Shown: piece by piece, positions 17,463 through 24,561 of the stretch
Numbering within the stretch: position 1 is the stretch's first letter
Layout of the letters: each line of letters starts with the position of its first letter
NCBI RefSeq assembly: GCF_013520985.1
Contig: NZ_JACDTY010000036.1
Span: forward strand, 1-39,722
From: Mesorhizobium neociceri
GTDB taxonomy: Bacteria; Pseudomonadota; Alphaproteobacteria; Rhizobiales; Rhizobiaceae
DNA: 39,722 nt
Direction: 5' to 3'
The notes under the pieces: model-generated
Told to the model about the DNA's origin: nothing
Seen by the model: only the letters and a program-made list of their open reading frames with translations
Database searches by the model: none
Position numbers and translations under genes: made by a program

Positions 17463-18080
17463 ATGCCAACGGACAAAAATATTGAACTGATCATCAGCGG
17501 CAGTCATGCAGCGTCGCCGCCCAAGGCTGCCAAGAGGATCCTCGACGTGGCGTATGACCTGTTCTACCGGCGCGGCATCAGGGCGATCGGCGTCGACGAG
17601 ATCGTCAAGCGCGCCGGCGTCACCAAGCCCAGTCTCTATCGCAGCTTTCCCTCCAAGGACGAATTGGCCGCCTCTTACCTCAAGCAATATGACCGTGAAT
17701 ATTGGGAGCGTTTCGACGAAGCCGTGGCCGCCCATCCCGGCGACCCGCGCGCGCAGCTCAAGGCTTTCCTGACCCGCATCGGCAAGCGCACGCAGACGCC
17801 GGACTATCGTGGCTGCGGCATGACCAACGCGGCGGTGGAGTATCCAGAGCACAGCCATCCGGCGCGCGTTGTCAGCGAAGCCAACAAGCAGGAACTGCGC
17901 CACCGCCTGCGCGCCATGGCAGCAGCGATGGGTGCGCAAGACCCTGACACGCTGGGTGACGGCCTGCTGCTTCTGATCGAAGGCGCCTATATCAGCGGCC
18001 AGCTGTTTGGCCTTGGCGGACCTGCCGCATCAGTTGCCCGCAACGCAGACCTGCTGATTGAGGCCAGCTTGAAGAAATAG
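17463..18080 (+). CDS. TetR/AcrR-family transcriptional regulator
   Basis: A 205-residue repressor-type protein. The N-terminal helix-turn-helix is clear: KRILDVAYDLFYRRGIRAIG, then VDEIVKRAGVTKPSLYRSFPSKDELAASYL. The C-terminal ligand-binding domain contains the motif GCGMTNAAVEYPE found in a TetR subgroup that controls exporters or stress genes. The start was placed at 17463 (MPTDKNIELI). Further upstream ATGs would run the gene through the operator. It is divergent from the MFS transporter and probably autoregulated through the palindrome at 17430-17441. The inducer is unknown. Confidence 0.9.
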   Translation: MPTDKNIELIISGSHAASPPKAAKRILDVAYDLFYRRGIRAIGVDEIVKRAGVTKPSLYRSFPSKDELAASYLKQYDREYWERFDEAVAAHPGDPRAQLKAFLTRIGKRTQTPDYRGCGMTNAAVEYPEHSHPARVVSEANKQELRHRLRAMAAAMGAQDPDTLGDGLLLLIEGAYISGQLFGLGGPAASVARNADLLIEASLKK

Positions 18081-18089
18081 CATTTTCGA

Positions 18090-18275
18090 ACGTTGGCGCC
18101 GCCCCTCACCTGCCTGCCGGCATCCTCTCCCCGTAAACGGGGAGAGGGACGCTCCCATCACCGATTTCGCCAATTGCCAGCGTTGCAAGAGAGTCACCAG
18201 CGGCGCGGCCAGCCTCTTTCTCCCCGTTCACGGGGAGAAATGCCCGGCAGGGCAATGAGGGGCGGCACCAACGTT
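18090..18275. repeat. Palindromic intergenic repeat, CGTTGG-GCCGCCCCTCA type
   Basis: Outer arms CGTTGGCGCCGCCCCTCA and TGAGGGGCGGCACCAACG pair almost perfectly. Inside lie CTGCCGGCAT and TGCCCGGCAG, plus two copies of a CTCCCCGT-AAAC-GGGGAG hairpin. The central part (about 60 bases) is not palindromic. It separates the TetR gene from the next plus-strand gene. Confidence 0.75.
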
Positions 18276-18344
18276 GAGATTGGGACGCTAGGCCGGCCGC
18301 AGATTTGGCGATAGGCTGGGACGAACTCCACGGGAGACGTTTGC

Positions 18345-18938
18345 ATGCGCATCCTGCTTGTCCCCTTCGCCCTCGCCACCCTCGGCCAGGCAGCCCATGC
18401 CGATGGCATATCCAGCGCCTACACCGATCTCGACTCGCAAAAGGACTGCGTCACCTATGCCCAGGCCGAGGAAGGCGACGGTGAGTGGGCCGAACTCGCC
18501 TGCTCCGGCTATCGCGGCTATCCCGTGCTGATCGCCTATGACGATGCACGTGAATCGCTGTTTTACGGGTTTCCGCCTGGCGGCGACATGACGACGGTCT
18601 GGGAGAGCTTTTCCGGCTTCAACTCGTCAGGAGCCAAGGTCGAGTGGCGCATCGAGAGCAAGGGCGACGTTGCCGTTCCCTTCGCCGTCATCCACCGCCG
18701 CTCGATCAGCAATCCCGAGGACGAGAACAAGCCGACCGAAGTGCTGCTCGTCGCCAAGGTCGCCCAGATGGAAGCCCGTGACGGCTGCACCATCGGCCTG
18801 GTGCTCGCCACCGGCAACCCGCAAGCCAACGACCAGGCGCGCAAGCTGGCCGACGAAAAGGCAAGGAATTTCGCCTGCGGCAAGGACAAGCACACCGTCA
18901 TCGGCAACGTGCCGGCTTTCGGTAGGGTGGATAATTAA
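18345..18938 (+). CDS. Secreted protein of unknown function
   Basis: A 197-residue product with a short signal peptide (MRILLVPFALATLGQAAHAD). The mature chain contains four cysteines (KDCVTYAQ, LACSGYRGYPV, DGCTIGLV, FACGKDKHTV) that could form two disulphides. The motif GYPVLIAYDDARESLFYGFP is followed by WESFSGFNSSGAKVEWRI and a central IHRRSI. I do not recognise a named family. The pattern suggests a small periplasmic protein conserved in Rhizobiales. GGGAGA 8 bases upstream supports the start. It is flanked by palindromic repeats on both sides, so it is probably transcribed alone. Confidence 0.75.
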   Translation: MRILLVPFALATLGQAAHADGISSAYTDLDSQKDCVTYAQAEEGDGEWAELACSGYRGYPVLIAYDDARESLFYGFPPGGDMTTVWESFSGFNSSGAKVEWRIESKGDVAVPFAVIHRRSISNPEDENKPTEVLLVAKVAQMEARDGCTIGLVLATGNPQANDQARKLADEKARNFACGKDKHTVIGNVPAFGRVDN

Positions 18939-18942
18939 GCAC

Positions 18943-19124
18943 GTTGGCGCGAGGCACCCCCCTCTGGCCTGCCGGCCATCTCCCCCTCAAGGGGGGAGAT
19001 TGGCAGCTTCGCTGCGGCGCTTTTTCTTTTCGGCGCTGAAAATTAACGGCAGCCGGGGCGACGTCTGATCTCCCCCTTGAGGGGGAGATGGCCGGCAGGC
19101 CAGAGGGGGGTGCCTCGCGCCAGT
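18943..19124. repeat. Palindromic intergenic repeat, GGCGCGAGGCACCCCCCTCTGGCC type
   Basis: The left arm GTTGGCGCGAGGCACCCCCC, CTCTGGCCTGCCGGCCATC, TCCCCCT pairs with the right arm AGGGGGAGATGGCCGGCAGG, CCAGAGGGGGGTGCCTCGCG, CCAGTG. It is the most complete copy of the family also seen at 14095-14252 and 37737-37797. The centre (about 60 bases, AT-richer) is unpaired. It lies between two convergent genes (the secreted hypothetical and ppa) and may work as a bidirectional terminator-like structure. Confidence 0.85.
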
Positions 19125-19180
19125 GTTTTGAAAGATACAACCGCTTAGTCCGAAGGAAGCGAGGCCTAGCGCGGCGTCGC

Positions 19181-19714
19181 CTACTTAGCCGCCTTCGCCC
19201 GCGCGATCGCGTCGACGATCATTTTCTTGGCATATTTGGAATCGTGCCAGCCTTCGATCTTGACCCATTTGCCGGGTTCGAGATCCTTGTAGTGCTCGAA
19301 GAAGTGCTGGACCTGGTCGCGGGTGATCTCGGGCAGTTGCGTGTATTCGGTGACGTTTTCGTAGCGCAGCGTCAACTTGGGCGACGGCACGGCGATGACC
19401 TTCTCGTCCTGGCCGGCATTGTCTTCCATCACCAACACGCCGATCGGCCGCACATTGATGACGCAGCCCGGCACCAGGGCGCGGGTGTTGCAGACCAGAA
19501 CGTCGATCGGATCGCCATCGCCCGACAGCGTGTGCGGCACGAAGCCGTAATTGCCGGGATAGCGCATCGAGGTGTGCAGGAAGCGGTCGACGAACAGCGT
19601 GCCGGCCTCCTTGTCCATCTCGTATTTGATCGGCTCGCCGCCGATCGGCACCTCGATGATGACGTTGATGTCCTCAGGCGGGTTCTTTCCGATGGCAATG
19701 GCTTCGATACGCAT
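19181..19714 (-). CDS. ppa: Inorganic pyrophosphatase
   Basis: A 177-residue cytosolic family I pyrophosphatase that hydrolyses PPi to two phosphates and so drives biosynthetic reactions forward. The signature DGDPIDV (D-x-D-P-x-D) is intact. The N-terminal INVIIEVPIGGEPIKYEMDK and RYPGNYGFVPHTL substrate and metal segments are present, as is the C-terminal FFEHYKDLEPGKWVKIEGW. The length is typical of bacterial enzymes. GAGAGGGA upstream is a good ribosome site. It stands alone on the minus strand. Confidence 0.97.
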   Translation of the reverse strand: MRIEAIAIGKNPPEDINVIIEVPIGGEPIKYEMDKEAGTLFVDRFLHTSMRYPGNYGFVPHTLSGDGDPIDVLVCNTRALVPGCVINVRPIGVLVMEDNAGQDEKVIAVPSPKLTLRYENVTEYTQLPEITRDQVQHFFEHYKDLEPGKWVKIEGWHDSKYAKKMIVDAIARAKAAK

Positions 19715-19837
19715 GGCTCAAATCCCTCTCTCGATTTCCAAGATCGATAGCGGGCGGCGCGGAATGGTGCAATGCGGCGATTGGTGCGGAACGCTAATGG
19801 AAGCGCACAGTTTGTGATGATTTGTAACCGAGGCCCG

Positions 19838-20344
19838 TTATTCCCAGACGAAGGCGACCTTCTTCAGCGCCCTCTGCTCGAAAACCTCGACGCCTTCGGC
19901 AACGTCGCGGCCGCCTGCGCCGGCATAGAAGGCGAGCGCGTTCTGGTTGTCTTCCAGCGCCCACACCACCATGCCTTTCAGCCCGTGGTCGGCAAGCCGC
20001 GCCCGCGCCGCCTTGAACAGTCGGCTACCGAGCCCGATGCCCTGATATTCCGGGCGCAGGTAAAGCTCGTAGATCTCGCCCTGCTGCCGAAGCTCGCGGG
20101 CCCGGTTCTTGCCGATCGTGGCGTAGCCGGCGATGGTGCCGCCGATCTCGACCACCAGCACGGTGGCGGCGCGGCGAATGGCGTTGGCCCACCAGTCGGC
20201 GCCGCGGCGGTTGATCATCGAGGTCAGCGAGCGATGCGGGATGATGCCGGAATAGGCGCCCTCCCAGGCCTGCTGATGCACGTCGGCGATGGCGCCGGCG
20301 TCGCGCGGTTCGGCTTTCCTGATGTCGATGCTCAGCGTATTCAT
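19838..20344 (-). CDS. GNAT-family N-acetyltransferase
   Basis: A 168-residue cytosolic acyltransferase. The acetyl-CoA binding motif A is visible as LYLRPEYQGIGLGSRLFKAA (Q-x-x-G-x-G). It follows the beta-strand ATVLVVEIGGTIAGYATIG and precedes MVVWALEDNQNALAFYAGAG (motif B, with the conserved N-x-x-A-x-x-F-Y). The N-terminus IRKAEPRDAGAIADVHQQAW is typical of GNAT enzymes acting on small molecules or protein N-termini. The substrate cannot be deduced. It is a single gene. Confidence 0.92.
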   Translation of the reverse strand: MNTLSIDIRKAEPRDAGAIADVHQQAWEGAYSGIIPHRSLTSMINRRGADWWANAIRRAATVLVVEIGGTIAGYATIGKNRARELRQQGEIYELYLRPEYQGIGLGSRLFKAARARLADHGLKGMVVWALEDNQNALAFYAGAGGRDVAEGVEVFEQRALKKVAFVWE

Positions 20345-20460
20345 GATTTGTTAACCATAAACCCGCATCGGCCATTTGCAAGAGTCGAGGCCAGCCCGCC
20401 AACCGCTTTCTCACAGCCGATCACGACACCTGCTGACATCGGGCAAAGCCTGCTTGAAAA

Positions 20461-20500
20461 CGCACTCAGCCGAGGTGGTCAGGCGTCCGGCTGAGGTGCG
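20461..20500. terminator. Hairpin terminator at the end of the LemA/TPM operon
   Basis: CGCACTCAGCCG and CGGCTGAGGTGCG pair with a single bulged base across a 15-base loop. On the minus strand the stem is followed by TTTTCAAG, giving a short U-run just after the last TPM gene, which stops at 20513. On the plus strand the stem is followed by TTTGCTGGC. Confidence 0.75.
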
Positions 20501-20512
20501 TTTGCTGGCTTT

Positions 20513-21151
20513 TCAGATCTCGACGAGATGGTCGTCGAGCTCATTGGCGTCGCCCGACGTCACCGGGAAATGTTCGGCCAGCACCGCGCCGACCTGCCCG
20601 ATCGCCTTGACGAAGCCGTCGGCGAGACGGTCGTCGCCGGCATGCCGGGTCAGATCGCTGATGACGCCGTCCCAGACATGCTGGCCGACCTTGCCGTTGA
20701 TACCCGAGTCGGCCACGACTTCGGCATAGCGCTCGGCGATCGACACGAAGACCAGCACGCCGGTGCGCGCCGTGGTGCGGTGGACATTGCGGGCGAGGAA
20801 TTGCCTGAGCGCATTGTCATGTGCCGCCTGGTAACGCTGCCGGCGCGGCACCAGATGGATGCGCAAAGCCGGCAGCGCCCACAACAGTACCAGCACCGAG
20901 GCCATCGCCAGCAGCTGAGCGAGGACGAAATGCGGCAGCCGGATCGACAGCCACCAGGTTTCCAGCCCGTAGCCGACGGCGAGGCTGACGATCAGCATGC
21001 CAACCGTCGCCATGAAGGCGGCGGTAAAGAAATAGCCGTCGCTGGCATGCGCGACGACGCAATAGATCTCGCCGTCGGTTTTCGCCTCGGCGGCGCGGAT
21101 CGCGGTGGCGATGCGCTCATGGTCCTGCGGGCTGATCGGTCGTGTTGCCAT
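20513..21151 (-). CDS. TPM-domain membrane protein, cytosolic-start type
   Basis: A 212-residue protein with no signal peptide. The TPM core is split around two or three central hydrophobic segments. The N-terminal HERIATAIRAAEAKTDGEIYCVVAHASDGY is followed by membrane segments (TAAFMATVGMLIVSLAVG and LLAMASVLVLLWALPAL) and a C-terminal RTGVLVFVSIAERYAEVVAD segment. This layout is that of the second TPM gene commonly found after LemA and YgcG-like genes. The function is unknown, though TPM domains are described as metal-binding or phosphatase-like folds. It is the last gene of the operon, 6 bases after the preceding stop, and is followed by a terminator. Confidence 0.85.
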   Translation of the reverse strand: MATRPISPQDHERIATAIRAAEAKTDGEIYCVVAHASDGYFFTAAFMATVGMLIVSLAVGYGLETWWLSIRLPHFVLAQLLAMASVLVLLWALPALRIHLVPRRQRYQAAHDNALRQFLARNVHRTTARTGVLVFVSIAERYAEVVADSGINGKVGQHVWDGVISDLTRHAGDDRLADGFVKAIGQVGAVLAEHFPVTSGDANELDDHLVEI

Positions 21152-21157
21152 CTTGTC

Positions 21158-22048
21158 TCACCAGCTCCCTGAAGACCCGCCCCCGCCGGACGAACCGCCA
21201 CCACCTGAAAACCCGCCGCCGCTGCTCGAGCCCGACGACCAGCTGCTGCCCGAACTTCCTGATGACCATCCACTGCCCGACGACCATCCCGACGACGAAC
21301 TCGTCGTCCAGCTGCTGCCCGAAGACGATCCGCTCGGCCCCTGGCCGTAGCGGAAGGTCATGCCCAGCCATTTATACACGCCCGGCGACAGCTTGGTGCC
21401 GAAGATCGGCGGCAGGAAGGCCATCGCCATGCCGCCGATGAACATCGTCGCCCACAGGATCAGGAAGATCGCGACGATGGGATCGATGGGTGTGCTGTTG
21501 TCAGCCGGGTTGCGCTTGCCGCGCGCCTCCAGCTCTTCGGGATTGCCTTCCAGCACCATGACCATGTCGTCGACGGCTTTGGAAATGCCGCCGGAGAAGT
21601 CGCCGGCGCGAAAGGCCGGCACCATGTCGTTTTCGATGATCAGTTTGGTGTGCAGGTCGGTGAGCGTGCCTTCCAGCCCATAGCCGACCTCGATGCGCAT
21701 CTTGCGGTCGTTCTTGGCCACCAGCAGAAGCACGCCATTGTTCTCGCCGGTCTGGCCGAGCTTCCAGAACCGGAACAGCCGGTTGGCGTAGGGCTCGATC
21801 TCTTCGCCGTCGAGGCTGTTGATCGTCGCGACGACGATCTGGTCGGAGCCCTTTGTCTCGAAATCGGCCAGCTTCTGGATCAGTGCCGCCTTGGTCACCG
21901 GGTCGATGATGCCGGCATCGTCGACAACGCGACCGGTGAGCGCCGGCAACTCCGCCGCCAGCGCGGCGAAACCGACGATCAACACCGCCAAGGCAACCAA
22001 CGCACCGGCGGCGAAACGCTTGGAGGAGCTGATGATTGACCTCATCAT
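21158..22048 (-). CDS. TPM-domain (YgcG-like) protein with Gly/Ser/Trp-rich tail
   Basis: A 296-residue protein. It has an N-terminal signal sequence (about residues 10-32, ending ALAAELP), then a TPM domain starting LTGRVVDDAGIIDP with FETKGSDQIVVATINSLDGE, NNGVLLLVAKNDRKMRIEVG and GDFSGGISKAVDDM. A hydrophobic membrane segment (IVAIFLILWATMFIGGMAMA) follows. The tail of about 60 residues is almost only Gly, Ser and Trp and ends GGSSGGGGSSGSW. The TPM domain is predicted to face the periplasm and the tail the cytosol. It belongs to the LemA operon and is a close paralogue of the proteins encoded at 22608 and, in part, at 22082. Confidence 0.9.
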   Translation of the reverse strand: MMRSIISSSKRFAAGALVALAVLIVGFAALAAELPALTGRVVDDAGIIDPVTKAALIQKLADFETKGSDQIVVATINSLDGEEIEPYANRLFRFWKLGQTGENNGVLLLVAKNDRKMRIEVGYGLEGTLTDLHTKLIIENDMVPAFRAGDFSGGISKAVDDMVMVLEGNPEELEARGKRNPADNSTPIDPIVAIFLILWATMFIGGMAMAFLPPIFGTKLSPGVYKWLGMTFRYGQGPSGSSSGSSWTTSSSSGWSSGSGWSSGSSGSSWSSGSSSGGGFSGGGGSSGGGGSSGSW

Positions 22049-22081
22049 ATCGTCACCGCCCCTAACGCTTCCGGATTGCCC

Positions 22082-22603
22082 TCAAGCGCCATGACTGTCC
22101 TCGAGCACCGTGATCATGTCGTCGACGGCTTTGGAAATGCCGCCGGAGAAATCGCCGGCGCGGAAGGCCGGCACCATGTCATCTTCAATGATCCGTGTGG
22201 CGTCCAAATTGGTCAGCGCGCTTTCCAGCCCATAGCCGACCTCGATGCGCATCTTGCGGTCGTTCCTGGCCACCAGCAGAAGCACGCCGTTGTTCTTGCC
22301 GACCTGGCCGAGCCTCCAGAAGTTGAACAGCCGGTTGGCGTAAGGTTCGATCTCCTCGCCGTCGAGGCTGGGGACCGTGGCGACGACGATCTGGTCGGAG
22401 CCTTTGGTCTCGAAATCCGCGAGTTTCTGCGTGAGTGCCGCCTCGGTCGCGGCGTCGATGATGTCGGCATCGTCGACCACCCGCCCGGTAAGCGTGGGCA
22501 ACTCCGCCGCCAGTGCGGCAAAGCCGACGAACAATACCGCGATGGCCAACAACACGCCGGTGGCGAAACGGCCCTGCCCGAAATGGATGGTGCGTGCGGT
22601 CAT
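22082..22603 (-). CDS. TPM-domain paralogue, truncated after the core
   Basis: A 173-residue protein with a signal sequence (ATGVLLAIAVLFVGFAAL) and a full TPM core (LTGRVVDDADIIDAATEAAL to GISKAVDDMITVLE). It ends with DSHGA and lacks the membrane segment and Gly/Ser-rich tail of its two paralogues. A 19-base insertion after VLE shifts the frame. In the shifted frame the paralogue sequence GNPE continues and then AVTI and a stop overlap the next gene's ATG. So one indel and one deletion separate it from a full-length copy. It may be a soluble periplasmic TPM protein or a decaying gene. The start at 22603 precedes the signal peptide. Confidence 0.8.
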   Translation of the reverse strand: MTARTIHFGQGRFATGVLLAIAVLFVGFAALAAELPTLTGRVVDDADIIDAATEAALTQKLADFETKGSDQIVVATVPSLDGEEIEPYANRLFNFWRLGQVGKNNGVLLLVARNDRKMRIEVGYGLESALTNLDATRIIEDDMVPAFRAGDFSGGISKAVDDMITVLEDSHGA

Positions 22604-22607
22604 CCCG

Positions 22608-23399
22608 TCACCAGCTTCCCGATGAGCCGCCGCCGCCGGACGAACCGCCGCCACCGGAAAAGCCGCCACCACCGCTTGAACCCGACGACCAGCCGCCGCC
22701 CGAAGACCCGCCGCCGCTGGAGGACCGCTTGTGCGGTTCGAAAGTCATGCCCAGCCAGCGGTAGCGGCCGGGGCCAAGCTTCTTGCCGAAGATCGGCGGC
22801 AGGATGGAGGCCGCCATGCTACCGAAGAAGATGATCGCCCAGATGGTGATGAAGACGGTAAAGAACAGATCATCGGTGTCGATTGGCGGCTTCTGGTTGC
22901 GTTCGCCGCGCGCCACCAGTTCCTCCGGATTGCCTTCCAGCACCATCACCATGTCGTCGACGGCTTTGGAAATGCCACCGGAGAAATCGCCGGCGCGGAA
23001 CGCCGGCACCATGTCGTTTTCGATGATCAGTTTTGTGTGCAGGTCGGTGAGCGTGCCTTCCAGCCCATAGCCGACCTCGATGCGCATCTTGCGGTCGTTC
23101 GGCGCCACCAGAAGCAGCACGCCGTTGTTTTCCTTGCCCTGGCCAAGCTTCCAGAACCGGAACAGCCGGTTGGCGTAGGGCTCGATCTCCTCGCCATCGA
23201 GGCTGGGGATGGTCGCGACGACAATCTGGTCGGAGCCTTTTGTCTCGAAGTCGGCGAGCTTTTGGGTGAGCGCAGCTTTGGTTCCCGCATCGATGATGCC
23301 GGCATTATCGACGACGCGGCCGGTCAGCGCCGGGAGATCGGCGGCGAAGGCGGTGAGGGGCAGGAAAAGAACGAGGAGCATAAACGCGAGAACGCGCAT
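22608..23399 (-). CDS. TPM-domain (YgcG-like) protein with Gly/Ser-rich tail
   Basis: A 263-residue protein whose start was set at 23399 (MRVLAFMLLVLFLPLTAFAA, a standard signal peptide). An upstream ATG at 23432 is possible but adds a polar stretch. The TPM domain follows (LTGRVVDNAGIID to DDMVMVLEGNPEELVARGER). Then come one membrane segment (LFFTVFITIWAIIFFGSM) and a tail from about residue 230 made of Gly and Ser, ending GGGGSSGGGGSSGSW. It lies 52 bases after lemA in the same operon. LemA and TPM genes are often adjacent in bacteria, but the function of the pair is not established. Confidence 0.88.
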   Translation of the reverse strand: MRVLAFMLLVLFLPLTAFAADLPALTGRVVDNAGIIDAGTKAALTQKLADFETKGSDQIVVATIPSLDGEEIEPYANRLFRFWKLGQGKENNGVLLLVAPNDRKMRIEVGYGLEGTLTDLHTKLIIENDMVPAFRAGDFSGGISKAVDDMVMVLEGNPEELVARGERNQKPPIDTDDLFFTVFITIWAIIFFGSMAASILPPIFGKKLGPGRYRWLGMTFEPHKRSSSGGGSSGGGWSSGSSGGGGFSGGGGSSGGGGSSGSW

Positions 23400-23451
23400 G
23401 GGGTGCCGCCCCTCATCGGCCTGCAAAATCACGACGGATGATCCCTAGCTC

Positions 23452-24090
23452 TCACCCGCCCTGCTTCGTGCCGAAATCGACTTTCGGCGGCTGCATCTTG
23501 TCTTCATCGACAGTGAAGTTGGCGAAGGGCTCGTTGCTGCGGAACCAGAAGGTTGCCCATAGCACGGACGGGAAGGTCCTCAGCGTCAGATTATAGTCCT
23601 TGACCGCCAGGATGTAGTCGCGCCGCGCCACCGCGATGCGGTTCTCGGTGCCTTCGAGCTGCGCCTGCAACGCCAGGAAATTCTGGTTGGCCTTGAGGTC
23701 GGGGTAGGCCTCGGATACCGCGATCAGCCGCGACAGCGCGCTCGTCAGCCCCGCCTGCGCGTCCTGGAACTTCTTGAGGGCTTCGGGATCCTTCAGCGTT
23801 TCCGGCGTCACCGTGATCTGCGTCGCCTTGGCGCGCGCTTCGACCACTGCATCGAGCGTGTCCTTCTCATGCGCCGCATAGCCCTTGACCGTCTCGACAA
23901 GGTTGGGGATCAGGTCCGAGCGGCGCTGATACTGGTTCAGCACCTCGCTCCACGCTGCCTTGGCATTTTCCTCTGCTGTCGGGATGGTGTTGTAGCCGCA
24001 CCCGACAAGCAGCGGCAGCATGAAGGCCATCATCAGCACGGCCGGCAGGCTGCGGAAGGGAAGCGGTGGAGCAAGGCGCTGGGCAAACAT
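23452..24090 (-). CDS. LemA-family lipoprotein
   Basis: A 212-residue protein. The N-terminus carries a hydrophobic segment and lipobox (MLPLLVGCGYN), so the mature protein should be lipid-anchored at a Cys near residue 31. The LemA helical core is clear: WSEVLNQYQRRSDLIPNLVE and TVKGYAAHEKDTLDAVVEAR, then SRLIAVSEAYPDLKANQNFL and LQAQLEGTENRIAVARRDY, ending in a RTFPSVLWA segment. The start at 24090 has a GAGGGA ribosome site 8 bases upstream. Longer frames run into the palindromic element at 24129-24178. It is the first gene of an operon with four TPM-domain genes. The family role is uncertain, though it is often linked to membrane or envelope stress genes. Confidence 0.93.
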   Translation of the reverse strand: MFAQRLAPPLPFRSLPAVLMMAFMLPLLVGCGYNTIPTAEENAKAAWSEVLNQYQRRSDLIPNLVETVKGYAAHEKDTLDAVVEARAKATQITVTPETLKDPEALKKFQDAQAGLTSALSRLIAVSEAYPDLKANQNFLALQAQLEGTENRIAVARRDYILAVKDYNLTLRTFPSVLWATFWFRSNEPFANFTVDEDKMQPPKVDFGTKQGG

Positions 24091-24128
24091 GGTGTGGTCC
24101 CTCGACAGAAGTTGCATGCGAAGCATTA

Positions 24129-24178
24129 GAGCATGATCACGAAAAGTGGGAACCGGTTTTCGGAAAAAGATCATGCTC
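24129..24178. repeat. GAGCATGATC palindromic element (Rhizobiales type)
   Basis: GAGCATGATC at the left pairs with GATCATGCTC at the right. The inner CGAAAAGTGGGAACCGGTTTTCG forms a second hairpin. This short element is very common between genes in rhizobia and relatives. A variant occurs at 27130-27202. Here it lies between the divergent lemA operon and the small membrane protein gene. Confidence 0.85.
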
Positions 24179-24302
24179 CACTCTGATCTAGCACAATCCG
24201 CGCTCAAGAAAATGTCTGCGGCTGGCACTCACTCATGCGCCCGCGAGGCCCTGTGATTGCCCGCACGAACACGGTATGGTTGCCGTGAAACAGGACGGGA
24301 TC

Positions 24303-24554
24303 ATGGCGGAACGCCGCGACGAAGACAGCGAATCGCGCCGCATTATCGAGCGCGTGGCGAACGAGGGCGGCCTCGGCGGCGCATCGTTGGTGTCGCGGGT
24401 CGCGAAAGGCGCGCGCGATCACGTCACCGCCGCCGAGGCCGATCGCTCCGACCCGATCGAGGTCTGGGGCACCCGCATCGGCCGAGCGCTTGGGCTCATC
24501 GTCGCCCTCGGCCTCTTGATCTGGCTCGTGTATTACGTCTCCCGGGGCAGCTAG
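24303..24554 (+). CDS. Small protein with a C-terminal membrane segment, unknown function
   Basis: An 83-residue protein. A polar N-terminal half (MAERRDEDSESRRIIERVAN) is followed by IEVWGTRIGRALGLIVALGL and LIWLVYYVSRGS, a single C-terminal membrane helix with most of the protein in the cytosol. The start at 24303 was chosen because AGGACGGG lies 4-11 bases upstream. An ATG at 24276 is less well placed. The gene ends 7 bases before pdxY and is probably in one operon with it. The function is unknown. Its small size and tail anchor suggest a membrane-bound accessory protein, but this is an impression only. Confidence 0.78.
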   Translation: MAERRDEDSESRRIIERVANEGGLGGASLVSRVAKGARDHVTAAEADRSDPIEVWGTRIGRALGLIVALGLLIWLVYYVSRGS

Positions 24555-24561
24555 GAATTCC

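Noticed and set aside
18090..19124. Clustered repeats considered as a CRISPR-like array
   Set aside because: The units are inverted palindromes at unequal distances with a gene between them, not regularly spaced direct repeats, and no cas genes are present.
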